Below, piece after piece: positions 36,001-46,795 of a stretch of 64,000 bases of DNA. Source of the DNA: Neurospora tetrasperma FGSC 2508 (Eukaryota; Ascomycota; Sordariomycetes; Sordariales; Sordariaceae); the NCBI RefSeq assembly GCF_000213175.1, contig NW_009799100.1, positions 5,139,293 to 5,203,292 of the forward strand, in the 5' to 3' direction. The notes beneath the pieces are model-generated. The model had not been told where the DNA came from and ran no database searches. It was given only the letters and a program-made list of their open reading frames with translations. The first letter of the stretch is position 1. Each line of letters opens with the position of its first letter. The position numbers and the translations under genes are program-made.

Positions 36001-36756
36001 ATCCTAAAACCCAACGCCCCGAATCTATGCGGTAATAATGTTTGTGCCATGTTCATTAGCGTATCCCGTCTTGCATGAGTTGGGCCACGCCGGTATCATA
36101 CTGTGCCTCTGTTTCGACCGAGTCTCCGATAGTGATGGATATCATGATTAGAACATCCCCGTGTGTTTTGCTCCGAGATGGGCTATCTTAAAATGGCGTT
36201 GGTATATGCTAGGTGGTCTCAACTGTCGCAAATCGTCCAAAACTTCAGTGGAGCTAGAGATGACAAAATCTTGTATACGTTCGTAGAACTTACGGGTTTC
36301 AACTGTGGTTGCATGTCCTGCCGTCGTCGTGTATAGTATTCCATTGCTGTACTTGATCGAGGAATGTTACAGAAGCAACTGATGAAATTTCCTTTGCAGC
36401 TCACCCGTCTCACCACTCCAATGCGCATAGGTACGGCCACTGGGAACCTGAATGGGATGTCCATGAACCTTCCCGCTTTATCGCAGCCTTCCCTTGTGTT
36501 GACGTCCAGCGCACCTAGTCCTGGAAGGGAAGTGGAGGTTATCGACAATCTGCTTATCTTTTAGGAAAGTTTGGGGAATTAGGTTTGCAGGGGTTCTCTC
36601 AATTGACGTTGCTTCCAAAAGCCAACGGCCCCACCTAAATTTTCTTCGTACCTAGTGTACCTATCACTAGTCTATCACAACCAACCATCCCATCTTCGAG
36701 TTTGAACAAAACAATCATTTTCGCATCTTGTCTTGTACAAGACTAAAGCAGCCATC
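33086..36756. other. Long divergent spacer upstream of the Zn2Cys6 gene and rrp8
   Basis: This 3.7 kb between head-to-head genes holds a TA-flanked inverted-repeat element (35717-36032). The remainder probably contains the promoter and a long 5' leader of the Zn2Cys6 gene. The open frames present (for example 34595-35158, minus) resemble nothing I know and have no supporting splice pattern. Confidence 0.55.
35717..36032. mobile_element. TA-flanked MITE-like element with 47-base inverted termini
   Basis: The 47-base termini (35717-35763 and 35986-36032, starting CCGCATAGATTCGGGGCG) are inverted copies with one difference. A TA dinucleotide adjoins each end (35715-35716, 36033-36034), as in Tc1/mariner insertions. 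The 316-base element has no coding capacity; weak inverted similarity continues inward (TTTATGCC on both sides). The termini differ from those of the element at 1092-1449, so the two belong to different families. The near-identical ends suggest a fairly recent insertion or selection on the ends. Confidence 0.72.
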
Positions 36757-38352
36757 ATGTTCGCCGTCAAAGGCCTCAAAGTCTCCACCGACAAGCTCAA
36801 AGTCGAGACCGAGCATGGCTCCGTCCTAGCGACCCAGCCCCCCCGTACCGTCGCCGCCGGCGAAGAAGGTGCTTCCGCTCCCAAGAACAAGAACAAGAAG
36901 CGCAAGAGAGCCGGCCGGTCCAACAACACGGATGTGAACCTCGACAATGTCGCCGACCTCTGGGAGAAAGTGATTGAGGGCGGCGACGCCAAGGCCAAGA
37001 AGGCCAAAGAAGATGCAAAGAAGGAAGCCCACAAGGCCAAGAAGCAAAAGACGGAGGAGGGTACTCCCACTGAGGCTACCACCACCACTACCGCTGCTCC
37101 CCAGCCAGCCACGGACAAGAAGAACAACAAGAAGAACAAGAACAAGAACAAGCAAGAGTCCAAGCCCGCCGCCGAAAAGAAGCAAGATGCTACCACCACC
37201 ACCGAATCGAAACCCTCTGCTCCCGCCCCCGCCCCTGCGCCCGCAGCACCCAAACTCACCCCCCTCCAAGCCGCCATGCGCGAAAAGCTCATCAGCGCCC
37301 GCTTCCGCCACCTCAACGAAACCCTCTACACCCGTCCCTCGCGCGACGCCTTCTCCCTCTTCTCCGACTCTCCCGAGATGTTCACCGAGTACCACGAAGG
37401 TTTCCGTCGCCAAGTCGACGTATGGCCCGAAAACCCCGTGGACGGGTACATCTCCGCCATCAAGACGCGCGGGAAGTTGCGCAACGCTCCCCGCACGCGC
37501 CCCGGCGACGGCACCTCGGACGGGACCAAGTACCCCCTACCGCGCGACCGGAACGGACTGTGCACCATTGCCGATCTGGGCTGTGGCGACGCGAAGCTTG
37601 CGCAGGCGCTGGTGCCACTTAAGCGCAAATTGGGCATCGAAGTGAAGAGCTACGATTTGCAAGACGGCGGGAAACCTGAACTCATCACAAGGGCGGATAT
37701 TGCCAACTTGCCGCTGAAAGACGGCAGTGTGGACGTGGTCGTCTTTTGTTTGGCGCTCATGGGCACGAACTGGATCGACTTTGTCGAGGAGGCGTACCGG
37801 GTGTTAAGATGGAAGGGCGAGCTGTGGGTGGCCGAGATCAAGTCGCGGTTCGTGGACCCGACCAGGAAAAAGGGCGGCGGGCCCGGTAATGTGGTCAGCC
37901 ACAGTGTGGGTAACCGCAGAAAGGCCGGTGCTGCTGCCGCCGGACCTGGACCTGCTCTTGGAAAGAAGGACAAGGCCAAGATGAAGGAGGAGGAAGAGGC
38001 CGAGGAGGAGCAGCAGTTGGCTGTCCATGTGGATGGTGTGGAGCTCCGTCAGCAGGAGACGGATGTCTCTGCTTTTGTGGAGGCGCTGCGGAAGAGAGGA
38101 TTCCTCCTGCAGAGGGAGTACGGCCAGAAGGCGGTGGACATGGATAACAAAATGTTTGTCAAGATGCACTTTGTCAAGGCGGTGCCGGCCATCAAGGGCA
38201 AGTGTGCGGACCTGAAGAAGGAGGCGCTCAAGACGACGCAGACGGATGCCAAGGGGCGGCCTATCAAGACGCCCAAGTTCATCGATGCCGACGAGGAGGC
38301 TTCGTTCAATGAGAACGCTCTTCTGAAGCCCTGTGTGTACAAGATCAGGTAG
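36757..38352 (+). CDS. rrp8: 25S rRNA adenine-N1 methyltransferase Rrp8
   Basis: A single exon encodes 531 residues. Rrp8 methylates N1 of an adenine in 25S rRNA and acts in early pre-rRNA processing in the nucleolus. The N-terminal ~170 residues are Lys/Ala/Glu/Thr-rich with basic runs (KNKNKKRKRA), fitting a nucleolar protein. The catalytic half starts at LTPLQAAMREKLISARFRHL, followed by NETLYT and the Rossmann SAM motif ADLGCGDAKLA (Asp273-Asp278 region). Further family motifs are VDVVVFCLALMGTNW and EAYRVLRWKGELWVAEIKSR. A ~60-residue Ala/Gly/Lys/Glu insertion lies between that strand and the C-terminal FVEALRKRGFLLQRE. The start at 36757 gives MFAVKGLKVS; the upstream frame is open for eight codons but has no better ATG. 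It converges on ddi1. Confidence 0.93.
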   Translation: MFAVKGLKVSTDKLKVETEHGSVLATQPPRTVAAGEEGASAPKNKNKKRKRAGRSNNTDVNLDNVADLWEKVIEGGDAKAKKAKEDAKKEAHKAKKQKTEEGTPTEATTTTTAAPQPATDKKNNKKNKNKNKQESKPAAEKKQDATTTTESKPSAPAPAPAPAAPKLTPLQAAMREKLISARFRHLNETLYTRPSRDAFSLFSDSPEMFTEYHEGFRRQVDVWPENPVDGYISAIKTRGKLRNAPRTRPGDGTSDGTKYPLPRDRNGLCTIADLGCGDAKLAQALVPLKRKLGIEVKSYDLQDGGKPELITRADIANLPLKDGSVDVVVFCLALMGTNWIDFVEEAYRVLRWKGELWVAEIKSRFVDPTRKKGGGPGNVVSHSVGNRRKAGAAAAGPGPALGKKDKAKMKEEEEAEEEQQLAVHVDGVELRQQETDVSAFVEALRKRGFLLQREYGQKAVDMDNKMFVKMHFVKAVPAIKGKCADLKKEALKTTQTDAKGRPIKTPKFIDADEEASFNENALLKPCVYKIR

Positions 38353-38805
38353 ACGAACGGATGTGTGTGTGTATGTGTGATTCAGTACGAATAGTCAGTT
38401 AATGGCAAGGCTTTTGAACTACTTCCTCTTTAAACACACACTTTATCTTGACATTGATATGTAAGCTTGGTACTCTGTCCTATGTAGTTGTATGCTACAG
38501 ACCTTGTCAATACCGATCTGGTCCTTATCTTTTACTTCTACAAGTCCCATCGTAGTTACAGCTCGTCTTGAACAGGTCCGAATAAACTGGTTAAGCAGCA
38601 GGAACATGGTCTAAGAAGGCTTCAATGGTTGTGGAGATCTTTTGTTTGATTGCCCATATCATCATAACCTTGATACCATCCCTTTACTGTCCATTCAACT
38701 CTTGACGTCCAAATGTTATGGATTTGCGCCGCTTCCATCTGATCCCCTAAAAGCAGATATATGCTCTCTATGTTCATGCCAACAACTCCCAACTTCCTTA
38801 ATTTA
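38353..38805. other. Spacer between convergent rrp8 and ddi1
   Basis: A 453-base tail-to-tail spacer. I see only 3' untranslated-type sequence. Confidence 0.5.
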
Positions 38806-40275
38806 TTAGAACCCCTCAAAGATCAAACTGGCCGCATATTCAACGTTCCCGTCCGTTGCCTCCAAAGCCCGAATCGCCTTTTGCTCATCAGCACCGAGTG
38901 CTACAAGCTGCTCAATATGCTCCCGAGGAAAAGACCGGGCCTGGGGCGCTCGAGGTGCGGAAGCGGAAGCGGAAGCGGGAGCGGGAGCAGAGGGACCCGG
39001 CTGTGCAGCAGTAGACGGACCAGCCTGACCCTGGCGATGCTGTGCAGTACCAGGTCCCGAAACCGCACCGGTACGCTGGCCGATGGTCGTGCCGCCGGGG
39101 CCCTCAATCGTAGGCTCATCCTGAAGCGCCTCCTCCGTCGCCTTCGGTATGTCCGCCTCACCCAAAAAGGGAATCTCCTCGCCCTGGATGACGAGCGCGT
39201 TCTTGGCCAGATCGATACAAGCCTGGTAACGCTTCAACATGTCCAAGCCGAGAAGCATATCCACATTCTTGCCCTCCATGACGGTAAAGCTGCATGGCAG
39301 GAAGAGCGAGCCGATCTTGACAGGAGCCGTGTGCACACGACCGATGATCTTGGCAGTTCCGACGCCCTTGGCGATACCACCGTACCGCTTGTCGACCAGC
39401 CGCATGATACCACACGCCTCGGCAATGTCGGGACTCATGATCGTTGCTTGAGCTCCGGAATCCACAAGGGCCTTGACCTTAGCCCCGTTTACCTCAACAT
39501 CCAGATACAGCATGTGTACGGTACCAAATACTGCAAACAACAACAACAAACGAAGTTAGCGGCAACTTCCTGACCACAACAGGGAAACCCTCCGACTCTA
39601 CAATGCTTACTTACCCTCAGGATTATGCTCCATAGCAGTCTGCAGGTTCTCGGTAACCCGCTCTTGGCGAATGATCTCCTCGATCCTCGCCTGCGCCTCC
39701 GGATTGAACGGATCCTCGTTCAACTGCTGGATTATCCGATGACGCTCCGCCCTTTCCCTCTGTTCCCTGTCGTACCTCTCCCGGAAGAGCTGCGCCCACC
39801 GTTGGGGGTCATTGATAGCGGCCGCTAAGTCGGGGGCTGTCCTCTCCACCTCGGCCCGCAGAGCCGGATTCGCCAGGAACTGCAGACGCAAAAACTCGGG
39901 ATCTTGTTGAGGGGGCGCCGCTGGCCTTCCTTGCTGTGACTCGGGCACCGCCGTGGCCCGTTGTGTTTCGCGGACGTGGAGGGCCAGCATGTCGCCGTCG
40001 GTGACGTTGAGCTGGGTCAGGGTCTTGGTGTTGTCGGTGATCAGGTTGCCGTTGTGGTAGAGGTGTTGCGTGCTGGGGTGGTGGCTGGTTTCCGCCTGGA
40101 TCGAGTTGCGCAGCGTTTCGAGCGTCATGTCGGGAAAGACTTGGAGGGAGAGGAAGTCTTGATCGTCTCCCGTCGTGTCCTGGATGGCGATGGTTATTTG
40201 CCTGTCAGAGACTCACGTTAGCGGCTTTTTGGGAGTGACGACTTCGGTTTGTTGTCTCTTGTCATCAGCTTACAT
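38806..40275 (-). CDS. ddi1: Ddi1, ubiquitin receptor with aspartic protease fold
   Basis: Three exons (40275-40274, 40201-39615, 39530-38806) encode 437 residues. Ddi1 is a shuttle and protease that handles ubiquitinated proteins at the proteasome. The order is UBL domain ([17 protein letters not shown] onward, ~75 residues), helical domain ([20 protein letters not shown]), protease domain with DSGA at 220-223 (in [14 protein letters not shown]), an Ala/Pro/Ser-rich linker, and a C-terminal UBA domain ([20 protein letters not shown]). The first exon supplies only AT of the start codon in CACCAT; the intron 40202-40273 ends TGACAG and exon 2 begins with G, so the codon is AT|G. The first in-frame ATG inside exon 2 would delete half of the UBL. 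This is a host gene; the protease fold is an old family trait. Confidence 0.92.
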
Positions 40276-40659
40276 GGTGACGTCGTTCGTCCTAGGCGGG
40301 ACAACAAGAGCGCGGTAAGTAGATGTTGAAGGGAGATGGCGTCACCGGCCAAACCTAGAAGAGTTCCTGGAGGCACCAAAGAGTCTCTGGATGTTAGGGA
40401 TGGGGGAAGAGAGAGTGTAAACGAGGAAGAAGCGGAATTCTCAAGCTGTTGACAAACGGAAAAAGGCAAGGCTGAGTAATTGTACAGTTTAAGATTCCAC
40501 AAAGTGAAGGGAGGCGGCCGGGCGGGTGGCAGTTATTGAGGGGCTCTGGGGCAGGCAGGCACGCGGGCGATCCAGTGGGTCCGGGGCAAGCCGTCCGCAG
40601 CTTTCTGGACTGTTTATGCAAGGATCCTGGACTGACTGTTGGTTGCAATTGACACGCTC

Positions 40660-40781
40660 CAGTCCGTTACAGCTACCACTGTAACCTAGAAATAGCAGTT
40701 GACCGCGCCCTATACACTACAGGTCCAGAATCAACAGTTAGGGTACTTAACCAAGGTAGAGAGGTAGCTGCAATCGGACTG
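40660..40781. repeat. Small imperfect inverted repeat
   Basis: The 18-base left arm (40660-40677, starting CAGTCCG) and 19-base right arm (40763-40781) are complementary apart from one extra base and one mismatch. There is no clear flanking duplication, so a mobile origin is only a possibility. Confidence 0.4.
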
Positions 40782-43602
40782 TCCAATTAGCAGCTCCATC
40801 GATGACATGAATGGAAGCTCCCCGTTGGTGGAGCTAAAACTGGACGGTACTTGTAAGGACTACTACCTACGTTGGCCCGGTGAAAGTGGAAGCATCGCGA
40901 TCATGTATGTAAACAAATCCAGTTTCGATCGGAAGGACATGAACAACGTCTTGCTTCTTCGTATTTGTTTCCTGGACAACTTCAAAAAGTATCTCCGTAC
41001 TCCGCTAGACTTGAGGGAAAGCCAACTGTCATGTGTTTTCTCTTTTGGGAACCATTTTGGGTGACTTGTCTTCTTCCAGCATGCCAGCCTCTCCGCTTCC
41101 AGTAGTGGATGCTCGCGAATCTGCCGAAACGGCGTGAGGCTCAATTCGGAAGTTCCCACAGGAGAGTGGTTCCTAGTGACAGGTTCCTGGAGCTAAAACG
41201 GGACATTGAAACCTTGATCGTTTTGTAAGTGCGGTACTATGCACGCTACGACACAGTGGTTTCTGCTTGTGATCCAATTTGGAACTGTCACGCTGTACCT
41301 GTCCTTTTTTGTTTTTGTTTCCAGGAATTGCGCAATGGAAGCTGTCAGAAGTACGTGGAGGCTTATCTTTTGAGGTGACGGGAATACCTAGGTCAGAATA
41401 AGCAACTATGATTGTTTGACCTTGTGCTGTTTAAAGTTGCCAGGTGACCATTTTGTGGTACTTGTTTGTAGTTCACGGACAAGCTCCCAAGTTGCATGGC
41501 AGTTTCCATCTTATTAGTTGCGGCAGCTGAAGTCAAAGTCTGTATCAAGTTGACTTCTAACTGAAGAAACTACAATTTCATACTGGTTTGTTTGTTAGTA
41601 CGAGACCTCGTGTCCACTTTCCTATGCGTTTCCATAGCTATATAATTAATGCGTGATCTTACCTTGAATACGCCATTTGTGATGTTCGAAATGCTATATC
41701 AAATCGTACCAATACCTTTTGTCATTCACGCCAACCATTTTGATTTATTCTTACAAGGTTTAGGACTATTAGGGATAGATTTCGTCTAGTATATAGAGTA
41801 TAGTACAGTACCTAGTGTACCAAGCTAACAAACAAACCAGTACTGGACTGTATCAACAAGCTACCTAGGCAAAGTCCACCGGCCCTCCTCCGAGCTCCGA
41901 TACCTACCCACCTGCATCTTAACTATCCCGACAACCTGCCCCGATGCCTCGCACACAAAGGCTTTTCCACCCGTCCAGCCCGATCTGCTCTTCAGTCCAC
42001 TTCGGTATCTGACAGCGTTCCGGGGCCGCCACGGCTTGTCAAGTGTCAAAAGTCCCCATGTTCATGCAGGTTGACCCGTTTTGAGATGTCGTGCGCCAAA
42101 GCCGGTGTGAAGTCCAGACTCCGGCTTACTTCCTTTTAAGCCGAATGTACATACCATTCATCGGGGGCTTTCATTGGGGCTGGACGTTCCGTTTGAGAAC
42201 AGGCAGGTACATACATAGGTAGGTCAGGTGGTGACGGAGGGGACGAAAAACAAACATCACCTATCCCTCAAGTAGTACTACCTAGTGATTACGGCGTGTT
42301 GGGCGTCGTCCGGCGTCGTGATATCGGGGCTTAGCGTACAAGTCAAAGTGTGTTCGGTACGGCAGATGATGGCAGCAGCAAGCATCAATGGAATGTATTA
42401 TGTCTGTCTTCCATGTGATGTTGGTGATGATCTGATGCCTGCCCGCGAGGTGCTGCTGAACATGAAAGCAATAAACCTGTCTTTAGAATCTCATGTTTGT
42501 GCTCCAGAAACTATCTTCCTTTCTGGTTTGCATGGTCTACTGAGCCTTTCGCAAATAGTCTGGCCGAAAAAAAAAGAAAAAAAACCTGTCGTTCAAGTCT
42601 TGAAGTGAGTATTTGAGTAAATGAAAATGGTGGAAGAAAGTTCGTTAAGAGAATTGAATTTCACCATCCATCCGTAAAGGTTCGCGGGTCCCTGTCCCCC
42701 TCCCTTATCGCCACATCTTGCCCCGCTCCGAGCCTCCTTATCGTGATGGAGATTCAGTGTCGTGTGCACCAAAATGGACATTTTCCCCCACCTCCCTCCG
42801 TGCCTGCGGGCCTGCTCGTCCGTGCAGGTGTCACCCAGCCCATCGGTTGTATTGCAACTTGGACTTCATTTCCACAATGGAGGTTCTCTTGAGATGATGA
42901 GGTGAAATCATTCCGATGGGGCTCAATTCGCCTTTAATTCATATTCAAATCATGATTAGATCTTGAATAGTTAAGTTTGTGTGTGCAATGACTTGTCGGC
43001 GACGTCAATCCATTAGACTATTGAGTAAGAAGTGGGTCTCGAGAAGTTCAATCCATCAGCGACAAGAAGGGAAGTCCTGGAAAATGAATCAATTGACGAT
43101 GTAACATGCCCACAGCCAGCCGAGAAAGAGGGAAAAAGCTTGGAGGTGATGTTTTTGGCGACCTTGGGAGCTTGGACAGGAGAGCTCGACTGAAACTGAG
43201 GTGGGGGCAGTCCGGCGTCAAAGCTCTTAGCTCTTTGCTTCTTCGGGGAGTCATGGCGTCGGGGACTCGGGCGTGGTGTTGACAGAGGAGCTTTGGGAGC
43301 TTGTGAATTCGGTGGTGGTGGTGAGATGAAGTGCCAAGATATCACGATTAAGGAGATTGTGGACCGGAAGTACCATCAAGTTGGGAATTGGAAAGTTCAT
43401 GCTTTCGTTTTTCTCAGTTCATGTGTTGTATGAACTCAGGGGCAGCATGGCCATGTGAACAATGTTCAAGGGGTTCCGTTTCCCTAGACCGGGAGATGCA
43501 CCCAGGGTTGTCATGTTATTGTTCTTGTCGATTTTATAGACGTACGTCGAGGTGCTCGAGTAACACCACGGTCAGGTCACAGATCTGACAATCGCGAACC
43601 CC

Positions 43603-43992
43603 TCATGTGTTCCCGGGCGTGTACCTGTCAAAGAAAAGGTCACGCGCAAAGGTATTGATAGTCATTGGCCCTTCGCCCCAAGATTGGGAGCTTGGATCGT
43701 CGCGTAAAACACTTGACGATCCATCTTTCCTTGGGACTTCTGGACGTTTATGTACCTCCACAATTGGAGGGACGGGGGGCAAGTTGAAGGTCCATTCCCC
43801 TTTCAGTTGCTTGCACTCGTCGGTCACCTGGTCATAGAGGTTTAAAACCGGAATGCAAAAAAGGAAAAGATCGATCCATCCCATTATTTTCACATACCTG
43901 TTTTTTTTCCAGAACCTTTCCCTTTCGATTGTGACTAGTGAGCAGCTTGAAGTTTTCGCTCTTCTTCCGTAAACGATAGCTTTCTTGTCCAT
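43603..43992 (-). CDS. Doubtful ORF, 129 residues
   Basis: The frame is open from MDKKAIVYGRRAKT to the end YTPGNT. The part from VTDECKQLKGEWTFNLPP to SWGEGPMTINTFARDLFF has a protein-like composition. A potential intron (GTATGT donor near 43898, CAG acceptor near 43829) would remove the hydrophobic middle but puts a stop codon at the junction, so it does not work as read. The ORF lies 128 bases upstream of, and divergent from, the acetyltransferase gene, so it may simply be leader or promoter sequence. I recognise no family. Confidence 0.25.
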   Translation of the reverse strand: MDKKAIVYGRRAKTSSCSLVTIERERFWKKNRYVKIMGWIDLFLFCIPVLNLYDQVTDECKQLKGEWTFNLPPVPPIVEVHKRPEVPRKDGSSSVLRDDPSSQSWGEGPMTINTFARDLFFDRYTPGNT

Positions 43993-44119
43993 TCATACCC
44001 GAAACTTTGCTTGGTTGAGCCCCTCCTCCTCAGGTTATCGTATCACCGACGCTGGTAACCAGCCACCTCCAACTTCGACTCTCTCGCACCCAACATCGGA
44101 GGCTTGAGTCACGAGAAGC

Positions 44120-45270
44120 ATGGCGACCACAGAGCGACAGCCTCCATCATCCGTCGAGGGATCCAGCCCCAGCCGCCCGACAATGTTTCATCGGCTTTCA
44201 GACAACGCCATTGACGAGACTTCGGATGCCGATAGCGATTTCGTCAAGTTGCAGAAAACCATCAGCAAGGAGAGGCGGGAAGCTAGGGAGAGCCCCCAAG
44301 CTCGTTTGCAGCGAGCATGCCCCTTCACCTTTCACCCCAACATCAGACCCCTCAGCAAGTCTGACTACGAATCCTGTATTGCGCTGGAGAATGCGGCCTT
44401 TCCGGACCCGGCACACAGAGCTACACCAGAAAAGGCGAGTTCACCTTATGCCAATATGGGCAGTATGCGCCGGGCCGAACCTTGACTAACAGCAACGGCC
44501 GCAGTTCGATTACCGACTCTCAACCTGTCCTGAGCTGAGCCTAGGTGTCTTTTGCACAGTGGTGCCAGAAAAAGCCAAGAATTGGACAATCGAAACCTTG
44601 GATACTGCCAAGCCTGTAGAAACCGATCGTCCCAATGGCGCAAAGAGCGTCCTGGTGGCACATATCGTGGCTACGCGCTGCACCGGAAACACCATTACAG
44701 ACAAGGATATGGACTATCCCAAAGACTGGCGAAGTCGTCACGGTCGGTCGGCAGACGTAGGACATCAGGAAACTGGGCGGACCGTTGCGCTGCACTCCAT
44801 GGCCGTAGCTCCAAAGCTTCACGGATGTGGAATCGGCCAGATGATGATGAAGGCCTACCTACAACAGATGAAGGACGCGCAAGTGGCGGATCGCGTGGCG
44901 CTGATATGTCAAGATGTAAGAACTAGATGCTATTCCTTTGGCTTACCTTGAGGACGGGAGTTAACCAGGGATACAGTATCTTGTTACCTACTATGAGCGG
45001 CTTGGGTTCAAGTGTATTGGCAAGAGCCCTGTCGAGTTTGGAGGAGGTGGGTGGCATGATATGGTGAGTCGCACTTCCTGAACATCCTCGGTTTTTTTTC
45101 TGGTTGACGTTCCCGAAATTCACCGTTTCTGCAGGTCATCGACTTGGTGAGTTATGAAGTGAAAGCCGTCAAAACACCGTCCTAGTGGGTATCATATGGT
45201 ATTTCAGAACGGCAACATTCCCGAAACCAACATATTTCGGCGCGTCCCCAAACTTGTTGAATCAGATTAG
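44120..45270 (+). CDS. GNAT-family N-acetyltransferase (arylalkylamine/polyamine type)
   Basis: Five exons (44120-44434, 44505-44915, 44977-45063, 45135-45146, 45208-45270) encode 295 residues. GNAT enzymes move an acetyl group from acetyl-CoA to an amine. The fold follows the fungal AANAT-like pattern: FTFHPNIRPLSKSDYESCIALE at the N-terminal side, EKFDYRLSTCPELSLGVF, a central HSMAVAPKLHGCGIGQMMM whose G-x-G-I-G loop should bind CoA, and the C-terminal YLVTYYERLGFKCIGKSPVEF with GGWHDM. The first intron needs a GC donor (AAAG|GCGAGT) to join EK to FDYRL. The third exon must start at 44977, not at the earlier AG, to give YYERLGF. The last intron is uncertain: without it the protein stops at 45185 after 287 residues. 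The substrate is unknown. Confidence 0.85.
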
Positions 45271-45491
45271 ACCTTGTGTGGGATCCCAAAGTCGGCGGAA
45301 AGATTGATTGGATGCGCAATCAGAACCTGACAATCCCTATCCTTCTTCTTCTTCTTCTTTTTTCTTCTTCATCATCTTCTTCTTGTAGAGTGTCAGCCAC
45401 AGGTTTGATGTTGTGGCTATGGTCAGAGGGTACTGGGCGAACAAACCTGTGATATACATGTTACTATTTTATCAGAATCCAACTCCAGCGT

Positions 45492-46193
45492 TTAGTCGGT
45501 AGCCTTGTACTTGGCGCGGTATTCCTCCGTCTTCTTGACGTCCTCAGGGGAAGCAAGACCCCTCATGCCCTCAATGATGTCGTCCAGAGTAAGGATGGCA
45601 AAGATGGGAATGCCGTACTCCTTGCGGAGCTCGCCCATAGCACTGGGGCCGGGCTTGCTATCGTCACCATCAGCGGCAGGGAGCTTCTCCATGCGATCAA
45701 GAGCAACGACGATGCCAGCAACAATGCCGCCCTCCTTCTCGATCTTGGCGATAGCCTCACGCTTAGCAGTGCCAGCAGTGATGACATCGTCAACGATGAG
45801 GATCCTCTTGCCCTTCAGAGGGGCGCCAACAATGTTGCCTCCCTCACCATGGTCCTTGGCCTCCTTGCGGTCAAAAGAGTAGCAGATCTTGCCGTAGGTC
45901 TCGGGGTCAAGCTGGGCAAGCTTGTCGGTGGCAGCGGTAGCGAGGGGAATGCCCTTATAGGCGGGGCCGAAAACAATGTCAAAGTCCAATTGGCCGCTCT
46001 TGTGAGCCTCGATAATGCACTTGGCGTAGGCCGTGGAGATGGCCTGGAGAAGGTCGGCCCGGTAGAAGTCGCCAGCGTTGAAGAAGTAGGGGGAAATGCG
46101 CTTGGACTTGAGCTCGAAGCTGCCGAACTTGAGGACGCCGCCGTCGATGGAGGCCTTGAGGAAGTCAGCCTTGTAAGGCGAGAGAGCGGCCAT
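45492..46193 (-). CDS. ura5: Orotate phosphoribosyltransferase
   Basis: A single exon encodes 233 residues, normal for the family. The enzyme joins orotate to PRPP to give orotidine 5'-phosphate, the fifth step of pyrimidine synthesis, in the cytosol. The N-terminal [20 protein letters not shown] and SPYFFNAG are typical, followed by [14 protein letters not shown] and [16 protein letters not shown]. The PRPP-binding signature [14 protein letters not shown] carries the two aspartates at about 135-136. In Neurospora this locus is known as pyr-2; other Sordariales use ura5. It converges on the acetyltransferase gene (221 bases apart) and is divergent from nog1. Confidence 0.95.
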   Translation of the reverse strand: MAALSPYKADFLKASIDGGVLKFGSFELKSKRISPYFFNAGDFYRADLLQAISTAYAKCIIEAHKSGQLDFDIVFGPAYKGIPLATAATDKLAQLDPETYGKICYSFDRKEAKDHGEGGNIVGAPLKGKRILIVDDVITAGTAKREAIAKIEKEGGIVAGIVVALDRMEKLPAADGDDSKPGPSAMGELRKEYGIPIFAILTLDDIIEGMRGLASPEDVKKTEEYRAKYKATD

Positions 46194-46795
46194 TGTGCTG
46201 GTACGTAGTATTTGTAGGATTGGAATTGAAGCTGGAAGAAGACGAGATTTCAGAAGAACAGCCTTGACGTCTGTCTGCCTGACAACTGAATAGCTGGAGG
46301 AACCTGGAGAAAATTGAGAAAATGGAGGGAGGGGCCGATGAAGGGTTCAGTACCTGGCGGCGTCACACGCGGCAGTCTTTCAACCGAGTCAATCAGATGG
46401 TGGGTTACGAGTGGGCCAATTCCAGGAGCCAGGCCCGCGAAAGCCCGGTCATCGGCCACTTGGGCGCGGTGGGGTCCCTGGGAAAATGTGGGGTTAGAGA
46501 ATCCTAAATTCCACACTAGCCGAATCCTTGAGCACCCCTTGGCAGCATGTCTTGGCAGCGCACACTCCAATCCACTTTGGCACTCTGCTGTTTATCTTAT
46601 CGATTGGAGCAAGCCGCTGGAAAAATATTTCGAAGTAGACTTTCCATTTGGCAAGCGCAGCGCCTCCCCGTCGCCCTCCAACACCGCCCCCCCCGCAGCC
46701 GGTCTCTATCCTTCAGACCGTCCGTCCGACCTCATTGTCCTGCACTTCCAGTCCGAGATTTTCTCTCTAGCAAGTGCTTGACATCTATACCCAAA
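46194..46795. other. Divergent promoter region, ura5 / nog1
   Basis: This 602-base spacer separates the start codons of two head-to-head housekeeping genes. I see no TATA-like element close to either start and no other gene. Confidence 0.5.

Larger units (their letters stand above)
40276..44119. other. Gene-poor spacer upstream of ddi1 and the acetyltransferase
   Basis: This 3.8 kb is partly AT-rich (41.4-42.9 kb). It holds a small inverted-repeat pair (40660-40781), several TACCTAG motifs (about 41388, 41811, 41862 and 42281) and one doubtful minus-strand ORF (43603-43992). No RNA gene is evident. Confidence 0.5.

Noticed and set aside
39400-39480. DSGA aspartic protease motif as a possible retroelement remnant
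   Set aside because: It sits between UBL and UBA domains in a conserved spliced host gene (ddi1); no reverse transcriptase, integrase or terminal repeats are near.
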